Notes under the pieces: generated by a model
What the model was told of the DNA's origin: nothing
Seen by the model: only the letters and a program-made list of their open reading frames with translations
The model's database searches: none
DNA from: Adiantum capillus-veneris
Taxonomy: Eukaryota > Streptophyta > Polypodiopsida > Polypodiales > Pteridaceae
DNA length: 64,000 nucleotides
Direction of reading: 5' to 3'
NCBI GenBank assembly: GCA_014529385.2
Contig: CM043954.1
Coordinates: 2,462,501 to 2,526,500, forward strand
Shown here: positions 56,209 through 64,000 of the stretch, piece after piece
Position numbering within the stretch: the first letter of the stretch is position 1
Layout: each line of letters opens with the position of its first letter
Translations under genes and position numbers: made by a program

Positions 56209-58457
56209 GGGGTCCAACGTGTATATATGTACATAATGTGTGTGTTTTTTCATTATTTAGAGTTCAATTTCGAACATATTTGATCAAAATCTGACATTTT
56301 TAGCATTTTTATCATCCGACCAGCATAATAATGAGCTGTAATGACAAAATCCGGAGCATTGGGATGCTTCTAGTGAAAATATATGCTTAGGGGTGAGTAT
56401 AATAATTTTGGCTAATTTTTGCCAGTTAATAAGTATTTTTAATTTATTTTGTTTGATTTTCGTTAATAAAACATCAAAAATTAAAAAATATCGCTCACAA
56501 GTGTCGGAATCAAGTTCTGGAATCAAACGCCAAAGTATCATGATAAGGTTATCAAGCATGGAAGATATGAAGCTAATCTGAAGATGTCAAATTTCAGCCT
56601 TAATGATCATGACTACATTTTGCCGAAATCGCATCAAACGGTCATACGACGCCGGAATGACAAGCAATTTGATCCACAGGTGGTATGCAGATTATATCGG
56701 GATCAAAGGTAAGAAAAATCAGCCCTATGTCACGAAAACCTCAGGAAGATATAGGTCGGGTAGGCCAAATTCTAGCTCATTGTTCATTTTCACATTTTGA
56801 GAGAGAAGAAGAGAGCTTCTTGACCTAGAGCGAGCTGCCACATTTCTACCCCGTACGGACGGTTGGAGCCAGCATTTCATACCAGATTTCACAGGTATGT
56901 TCCTTATCAAGTAAAGATCAAGTCTATTACGCATGCAAGCGCGAATCATTGCACAAACGGGCAAAGGGATCAAATCAAAGTCGGATCGGGTCAAATAGGT
57001 CAAGGGCCCTTAGAGGCAACCAAACAAAACTTTTTTCAAGCACAGAACACATCAATGTGCTCCCCACCACAAGGTCAGGAACAAAGCCATGTGATCAAAT
57101 CTCAGTTTGGTGGTGGTACACCGATCGCGATCGGTGTACCTCACTGACAAAACTTGGGACAGAATCTGCAAAAAACCTCCCCTCAGCCTTGCCTACAATC
57201 TGCAGGTGTCAAAATTCATTTTGGCCTCTGTGGTACAATCGCGATTGGTGCCCCCAGATGCAGGTTTTGCAACTTTTGATTTGGCCCAGGCTTGGAACTC
57301 AATTAAAGATACTCTCTTGAATTTTCAAGGAAAATGCATAAATTTTGCTCATAGAATGGGCCTAATTTGTCAAACACAACCGAAACGGGAAAATTTGACC
57401 TACAACTACCAAAATCCGGTTAAAAATAATGATGGATAGTTCTAAGGGCATACCTGTCCGACTAAGAGTCAGTACAGTTGTAGAAAACCGCGAATAAATC
57501 TCAAAATCTCCTACAAGTACAGATATGATCATTTCAGTCTCGAATGATCACACAAAGGGAGAATTTTGGCCGAACCAATGCCAAAGACCAAAAGGTGACT
57601 TAGGGATGCTCAAATATCACATTTGTATCCAAAGAATGGCTGAAAAAATGCACAAGTCTGGAAAATCTCCCAAGACAGGGTATAAAGTGCCTGATCAAGT
57701 CAAAATCAGACAGTGGAGTAGGTTGATGGTAGCAGCACATCATGGAAGCAGTGAAAGCTCTAAAACTAACTTCAACTAACTCCAAGCTCCAACCAAATTT
57801 CATCAGGAAAACCCAATATGGTTAGACTTAGTAAAATAAGGTCAAACAGTGAAAAATTGCTCTAATTTGTTCATTTTAAGTCCAAACTTGGAAATAAATC
57901 ATCAGTGGGCTAGGCAGGCATAGGGGTCCATGACCATCCAATTTTCACCCAAAAAAGCCCAGGTACTACGATCGCGATCGGTGTACCTCAGCATCAGATT
58001 TTGACCAAAACCTAACAGATCCCTTGTATACATCTTGTTCAAGTTACCCACCAAGTTTCAAGCCATTTGGACATCAAAAACTCATGAAAAGTCAAAGTCT
58101 AGTCCAAAACCCTTGTAACCCAAAATTGGGACCTATAAACTTAAAAGTGGTTCAAATGAAACACAGAGTGGACCAAAATGACCCTCCAACTATCAGCAAA
58201 CCACTCATGTGATGAAATCTAATTTTGGCCTCTGTACTACGATCGCGATCGGTGTACCTCAGGCCCAGAATTGGCTCGGATTTAAATCAGTCATAGCTCT
58301 AGTCTTCCTAGTCCCGCTGGTGAAATATGGACAAGAATGGATGAAATTTGTTCAAGTTATGATCAGTTTTAACTTTTGAACTGTTTTTTACTAAAAGTCT
58401 AAATGTGACGAATTGCGAAAGGAAAATCCTGACAACTTGTGATTCTACTGACATAGA
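56173..58457 (+). other. Probable LTR and leader DNA with palindromic repeats
   Basis: 2.3 kb without a credible gene between the G5 polypurine tract and the next ORF. It contains three near-perfect copies of a 26-bp palindrome (separate entry) and a degenerate fourth, each set in a similar phrase (AATTTTGGCCTCTG). The borders of LTR and leader cannot be fixed because no second copy is in the window. Confidence 0.5.
57115..58258. repeat. Dispersed palindromes centred on CGATCGCGATCG
   Basis: 57115-57140 is a perfect 26-bp palindrome, half-site GGTACACCGATCG. Near copies lie at 57962-57987 (GGTACTACGATCG..., otherwise the same) and 58234-58258. A degenerate copy (CAATCGCGATTG) is at 57235-57246. 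Such motifs could be cruciforms, dimeric protein-binding sites or tRNA-like primer remnants; nothing in the sequence decides between these. Confidence 0.8.
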
Positions 58458-61400
58458 ATGCCTCGCCAAAAGAAAGAAAGGGAGTGGACAGCAGCACCAT
58501 ATGAAGTGGATGAGCTTGCTACAAATGAAAAAGCTCACATCTCGGATGAAATACTAGCTCAGATCCCTGCTCACATTTTCATCTCGAAGTTTAGGGATGC
58601 TGATGGTGACATGGTAAAGACGACTATCATGCCACGGGAAATATGGAATCTCCACCGAAGGCCTGAGGTAATAGAGGCAGTACAGGCTGTGCATTTGGAG
58701 CAGTTTTTCAGATTACAGCCATGGGGAACAGATTATATGAGGGCCCACGAGCTCATGAACTCGATACAATATGATGGGTAGGCAATGCTCACGAACAAGG
58801 ATGGATCGAAGGTGAAAGTAAAGATCACGAAAGAAATCATCAAAACGAAGCTTTGCATTTCCTTCCAAGGCAACACGACTTGCTGGCAAAGACAAAGTCA
58901 CTGGATAACAAGAAGGCATTCGTCAAAGCAAAAGGAAACAAATACAAATACAGTGACATGATATACAGAGAGCTGGAATTACCGATGAGATTGATCTCTC
59001 AGCATTTCAGAGTACAAAAGCCTCCTCGCTACATCGAGCCAATCCTGCACATTGCCGTGATCATGGCTCTAGCAACAGCCGAAAATCGAACCATTCGCTG
59101 CGACTATGGTTCTTACATTTTGGAAAACTTGGTCGAAGCAAATTTGAAAAGCTCGGCAAAAAACAAAAGCTACATGAACGCAGGGCCAATGCTAACAAGA
59201 ATAGCATACCAAGCTTTGCGAATGATTGAAGATCTGCCAGCTGCCAATTCTAAAACGGCTCTGATTCAGAAAGCAAAGCTCGTTGCTCATTTAGTAAGGA
59301 CGACCGCTGGCGCAACATCATCGCGCTCAGCCAAGGCATCCAACAAAAGCTCGAGTGATGAAAAAAAGACGGAGACTGACGAGGAAGGAAACTCTCAAGG
59401 GTTGAAAGACAAAGGGCCATCGGAGTTTGAAGAAAGCGAGGAGGAAGACTCCACAAAGCCGCTCGAGAGAAAAAGGAGGGAAATAAGTGCAGTACCGCAG
59501 TCGGACCTTCAGAAAGCATATGCAGAAGCCCAACAAAGAGTCGAGGAAAGAAGGACCAAGTTACGGGCTGACAGACAGGCAAGAGCTGCTGCAACACAAC
59601 AAACACAAAAACGAAGATTCGAGAAGGAAAGGCAAGAAAGAATAGAAAATGCAGCTCGCATACGGGCTGAAAAGCAAAGGTTAAAAGCAGAACAAAAGGC
59701 TGCAGAAGTGGACATTTCTTCGCAGTCCACTGAAGGAACGAAGGAAAAAGATGCAGCAGATGATACAAACCAAGCAGGGCAGCTAAAGAAGACTCAAAGA
59801 GAGAGGAATGTGGAAGTGCAACAGGCGGCGGATCTGACCCGCCAAAGAATCATCAAGATTTTACAGAAATGAAAATCGGATACATCTGCTTCACAACGAG
59901 GGGAAGATGCTTCCAAAAGGAGGCATGTACGAGAAGAAGCAAGCTCACCTCCTCCCTCGCCTAAATCATCACCTTCTCCAGCCGAAATCTCCTCCTCCTC
60001 CTCCTTCTCCATCAAAAAAAAAAACCGCCACCTCCTCCTCCTTCAACCTCGCAAAAGGAGTTTATACCTCCTACGGAACCAATCGGATACCACGAAGCCT
60101 GCCAGGCTGTTTCTGGTTTTGATTACAGGCAAACTTTAAAGGAATTAGAAAGACAGTTCTAGTGCCAGCACGTGGTGCTAAGAGAAAAGGAAAAGCAGGT
60201 ATAGGAGGCCCAACAAAAGCAAGCATCTGGGCAAGAGGAGTTAGAGAGCCTGAGGGCGCGATTGGAACTCACAGCGGAGGAAAGAGACATTGAGCGACAG
60301 CAGGCTCAGTCTTTGATCAGAGATTTGGTGGATGTCAGGACAGATTTGACCGCCAAAGAAAAAGAATACCAAGAATTGACGGCAAGAGTACAGAAAGCAA
60401 CGGAGCAGCTTGCTTACGAGAGCGCAAGGTTTCAGAGAGTTAACAGTTCGTACAACACTGTCAAAAGCACTCTGACAACCTTGATGGCAAACCAGGAACG
60501 TGTTGGAGCATTGGTCTCCACATCGGACAATGCCGCAGCAGTGAACACCATAGCGGTGAGGCAAGCTTTTCCATGCATGGGAACCCCCCATATATATATT
60601 TTTTTGCCTTTTTACCAAAAAAATATTTCCTATTATATAAGTTACTTTTGATTTTTCTTCCCTTTTTCACAAACGTTTTAGCTTTTATTAAATAAATAAG
60701 ACTTATGCTAATCAATCACGATGTAGCATAAATAAGTAAGCTTTCTTTGTTGATCTCTCTTTTGACCTTAAGCATTAAATATATATATTCTAAATTACAT
60801 GATATATATTTAGTATTTTCTAATATATTTTTCATGTATATATATTATTCCACCCTACCAAATATTTTATTCACTAGTTTTCATTTTCAAACCTTAACCC
60901 CACTTTCAAATTTCAATAATACCTCCATCTAGATGATTGCCAATCTTTTCAACACTCTAGGTCATGTTTTCATACACATGAAGGAGCTTACACTTGAAGG
61001 AAAGAGAGAAGTCCACTCAAAGGGGACCACCAAAAGACCTTTGCAGCCACAAATAATACATTATTTGGCTGAATTTTTGCATAGAGAAGAATCCTGAATC
61101 TGAAGAAGTGTTCAACATGAAAGTTGTAGATCGTGAGCTCAACTTTTAGCTCAAATTTTTCCAGAATTTTTGGAGTTATGAACGTGGAGCTATGAGTTTT
61201 GTGGTGGACCCCAGTTTTCTCGTGTAATGGTGACACAGGCCATCCCCAGTTTTCTTCCCTCTAGAATGGCTATGGTTCTACAAGTCTTCAAGCATGATTA
61301 CAAGAGACAGGGCTCTTTTAATGAAGTCTTGGCAAGTCTAGAGTGATTCTTTCACCATTTTTGGAGGATCCATCCTCATCAACAACTATCCACCTTCGAC

Positions 61401-63796
61401 AACCTCTCTTGTAAATTTCTTACCTCTCTCTTCTCTCCCTAATAAGCTTATGTCTAGCCAAAGCTAGACTATTGTAAATATCTCCTATCCTCTGCATTCT
61501 ACCCACATTCTCTCTTCTTCTCTCTCTATTGACTCTGATATTTTAAATAATGAGGAGACAAGATGGGAGCCACAGTCACATGCACCCATTTCCTAGTCAC
61601 CAGAGTGGGACACTCACCTCAATTAGAAATATTGCTAAATCCTCCCCTCCTTCCCTATATAAGGAGGCCATGAGAGCTCACTAGGGGAAGAGATAATATA
61701 CACACACACACACACCTATCCATACACACCCTTGTGCTACGTGCTTGTAGCATGAACCCTAATCACATAATCACAACACCATCACCATCACCATGCACAA
61801 AAAATGAGCACCATACCTCCACACCACTTGTAATTAAGGATTGAAGGCACAATTTCAAGAAGAAGAAGGGTGGACACACTCATGATATTCCTCGCCATCA
61901 ACTCCCATCTCTCCATTATGCCTCCTACAATCTTGTTCCCTTCTCATCTTCTTGCCATACACTACCTATTGTATTCATCTTTTGCAAGCAATCAACACAC
62001 TCCATCTTGGTGCCATACCTTGTGTCGCTTTGGATACATCTCATTGTGAGTATGGTATATGCTTGTTCCTTGCCTTTTTCTTTCTGCTTATGTTAAGGTG
62101 TGCGGATTCGCTACCATACACACACACTCTCTCTCCCTCTCATATTCCTATCATCTTGCTACTTCCATCTTGAGGTATGCGGATTCGCCACCTTTTGTAT
62201 GAGAAGTGAGCATACTTGCATGTATCCCTGACCTCGTTATCTTCCTTAGTTCATGCACGATTAGCGAGCCCATTCTCACTCACTTACCACTCCTCTCACC
62301 TTATTCTCTGACCACCCCATTCCACATTTGGGTGTGGATCTTGAAATTGTTTTCCATGGCATGTTTCATTGTGTATATGTATGCGTCCTAGCCGCATATC
62401 TTGCTAGGTGGTGCCCCTATTGCGTATTCCCCACGATGAGGCCATTGTGCATAGTCTTGGTGTAGAGGCCACCGGGTCTATTTTTTCACTTCCGCCTCTC
62501 AGCGGCACTGAAATCGGAGCTAGAGCAAGAAAAGCTTCAAAGATAGTTGCTCTTACCAGGAATGATGGCCCAGACGGCAGTAAATGAGAAAAAGATAAAA
62601 GAACTGGAGCAGCAACTCGCACGAGCAAGCGCCACATTAGAGACTGAAAATCAGATCGGTGACACACTGCTGAAGGAAAAGGAAGATCTGATTTTTCAAC
62701 AACAAATTAGAGCAGATAAAGCCTAGAGTCAACCGCAACTGCTGCCCAGACAACAAGTGCCTGATTTGCCTGAAACATCACACCAAGGGGAACAAGAGCA
62801 CGAATTTGCAGAGCCAGATCTGGATATTAGAGATGAGCTCACTAAGAGCATTAAGGACATGCCAGAGGGACCAGCAAAGGACTACATGCTCTATGAAAAG
62901 AAGATAATGGAGTCAGCGGTCCTGGCCTACTTACAGCCAGAAGAGCAGGTGGAAGGGTTTGGCCATGAGTACCTACCATTTCCTTTCATATGCCATGAAG
63001 TAATTCTGTGGAAGAAAAAGATTTGGCCAGCCTTGCCACGAAACAAAGATGGGGGTTACGAAGGCATTGCACTGACAGCGGAAGAAGCCCAGATACTTGT
63101 GGATGACCACCCAAAGTGGAGGCAGAAGTGGTTGGACAAACGGCCACAGGATCTAACTAACTAGCACAACGCTCCTCAGCGTATACAAATAGATCCTACT
63201 TTCTACCTAGTCCCTAGAAGACGCACGTGGAGGGATTTTGCCACATGGAAAGTCTCAAGGCAACAAAAGCTGAACTACCCAGTCTTGATAGCGCAGCAGC
63301 CTCCTACAGTAGCCTACGTGGTCAACACGTTGAATTTGACAGTCGCCTTGCTGCGGGATGTCCCCGACGTGGCTTTCCAAATGCTAGTAAAGATAGTCCG
63401 GATGATCATCACCTGCATCCAAGTGTTTAAAGACACTGAAGGCGATGATCATCCGTGGAATCTGTTCTTGGAAGGGCACAGAGGGATCTGTTGGAATCTC
63501 CAGGATTTGCTTCCATGACACATTTTGATGGCAATGTACTCTAGGCTAATGTACCTGCCTTCACACTACTTGCAGACATTCGAAAAGGCCTTTGTCACAC
63601 AGGGTTCTTCGAAATCAACTCGAGGATTTTCCATCCTATGGCGAAGGACCTCAAGGCACGATACGTGGCATACCAACACACATTAAGTGAAAATCCTTTC
63701 AGACAGCATCAAGAAGCCCTCGAAGCTGTCCTTCGAACAAGAAGCTTTTCAGCAACACTTGCTTCATTGGAGCCACATCAACGGCCAAAGCACTGA
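58458..63796 (+). pseudogene. Long coiled-coil ORF of an LTR element (G6), decayed
   Basis: Starts MPRQKKEREWTAAPYEVDEL. In-frame stop near 58779 and a one-base frameshift near 58845, then 58853-59872: a globular helical part (YRELELPMRLISQHFRVQ, HIAVIMALATAENRTIRC, NAGPMLTRIAYQALRMIEDL) followed by an acidic Ser-rich linker and a highly charged coiled coil (AQQRVEERRTKL, KERQERIENAARIRAEKQRL). More coiled coil follows at 60150-60556 and 62500-62725, then 62757-63164 (GFGHEYLPFPFICHEVILWK), in-frame TAG at 63162 and a hydrophobic helical domain (TVAYVVNTLNLTVALLRDVP), and a final part to 63796. No gag capsid, knuckle or pol motif is visible. I do not recognise the family. It lies between leader DNA and a polypurine tract, so it belongs to an LTR element. 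Confidence 0.6.
60557..62500 (+). other. Intron-like or inserted segment inside the G6 ORF
   Basis: The coiled-coil frame stops at ...ACCATAGCG (60556) and resumes in the same frame after AGCG at 62500 (GCACTGAAATCGGAG). The segment starts GTGAGG and ends TTTTTTCACTTCCGCCTCTCAG, which look like splice signals, but using them exactly would shift frame by two. AGCG occurs at both edges, which would also fit an insertion with a 4-bp duplication. Inside there is AT-rich DNA, a TATA-like CCCTATATAAGG (about 61655), (CA)n near 61700 and GTGCGGATTCGC / TATGCGGATTCGC at 62100 and 62175. No coding domain was found. Confidence 0.5.
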
Positions 63797-63817
63797 ACAT
63801 ACACGAGGGCGTGCAAG

Positions 63818-64000
63818 GATAAGGAAGGGGGGAGTGTTTGGCTGATGAAGCGACATGCGGCCGTTTCCAGAGAAGGGTCATATTTTTATGAGAAACCTTT
63901 GTAAAATTCTTTTGTAAGAGAGCATATCTAAGCCGAGAACTTGTCAAAGGATTTATGATTATTCTTCTGAGAGAAATTGTATATTAGGGATCCAGTTAGA
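63818..64000 (+). repeat. Polypurine tract and start of the 3' LTR of G6
   Basis: AAGGAAGGGGGGAG (about 63820-63834) followed by TGTTTGGCTGATGAAGCGAC, a normal LTR beginning with TG at about 63836. The LTR continues past the window's end. It shows no clear match to 56173 onwards, so it is a different LTR. Confidence 0.65.

Noticed and set aside
59250-59768. 172-codon minus-strand Leu/Phe-rich frame
   Set aside because: Antisense of the charged coiled-coil region of G6; hydrophobic composition is the expected mirror of Lys/Glu codons.

Overview
The window is plant nuclear DNA. It contains spliced genes with GT-AG introns, relics of PLS-class pentatricopeptide (PPR) genes, a nepenthesin-like aspartic protease, and plant-type copia, Ty3 chromovirus, hAT and LINE elements. 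Heavy nested transposon decay, many (GA)n/(CA)n tracts and G/C homopolymers indicate a large, repeat-rich genome. The PPR fragments look like those of seed-free plants (fern or lycophyte), but that is an impression and not proof. No bacterial, organellar or CRISPR feature was seen.

Layout. 1-2.6 kb: relic of an LTR element on the plus strand (LTR end, gag). 2.6-7.1 kb: a minus-strand multi-exon gene of unknown function (gene A) encoding a novel N-terminal region, a coiled coil, a RING-H2-like zinc site, a basic region and tandem peptide repeats; its largest intron is full of palindromic GTGCTATATAGCAC motifs. 7.8-15.1 kb: a minus-strand, gag-only Ty3-type element (G1) with a full 5' LTR, a duplicated primer site and a truncated 3' LTR. 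15.1-20.8 kb: the 3' two-thirds of a plus-strand chromovirus (G2). 20.8-23.6 kb: a decayed hAT transposase carrying a complete 1-kb TRIM-like LTR element with matching target-site duplications. 25.1-30.9 kb: an old LTR fragment, a 5' LTR plus gag of the G2 family, and a head-on fragment of another Ty3 gag. 31.2-36.4 kb: a nearly complete copia element with a TATTA target-site duplication. 36.4-39.4 kb: non-coding DNA, a tRNA-like SINE head and a third G2-type LTR.

39.6-42.4 kb: a four-exon aspartic protease gene (gene B, minus strand) whose introns and 3' flank hold four copies of a small foldback (MITE-like) element, and whose TATA region is tandemly duplicated. 42.4-46.7 kb: a tandem array of broken PPR gene fragments on the plus strand. 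46.7-52.5 kb: three LINE 3' portions on the minus strand, each ending in the same small stem-loop next to a microsatellite; the third is split by a 1.77-kb LTR mini-element with ATAAG target-site duplications. 53.3-56.2 kb: pol 3' half of an unusual Ty3 element with two successive integrase zinc-finger domains and a retropepsin-like domain after the integrase. 56.2-58.5 kb: LTR/leader DNA with repeated near-perfect palindromes around CGATCGCGATCG. 58.5-63.8 kb: a long decayed coiled-coil reading frame of an LTR element lacking visible pol, ending at a polypurine tract and an LTR start at 63.84 kb.

Gene B, and possibly gene A, are the only candidates for host genes. Everything else is best read as transposon or pseudogene. 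All splice sites were placed by eye from frame and GT/AG signals, and no homology search was possible.
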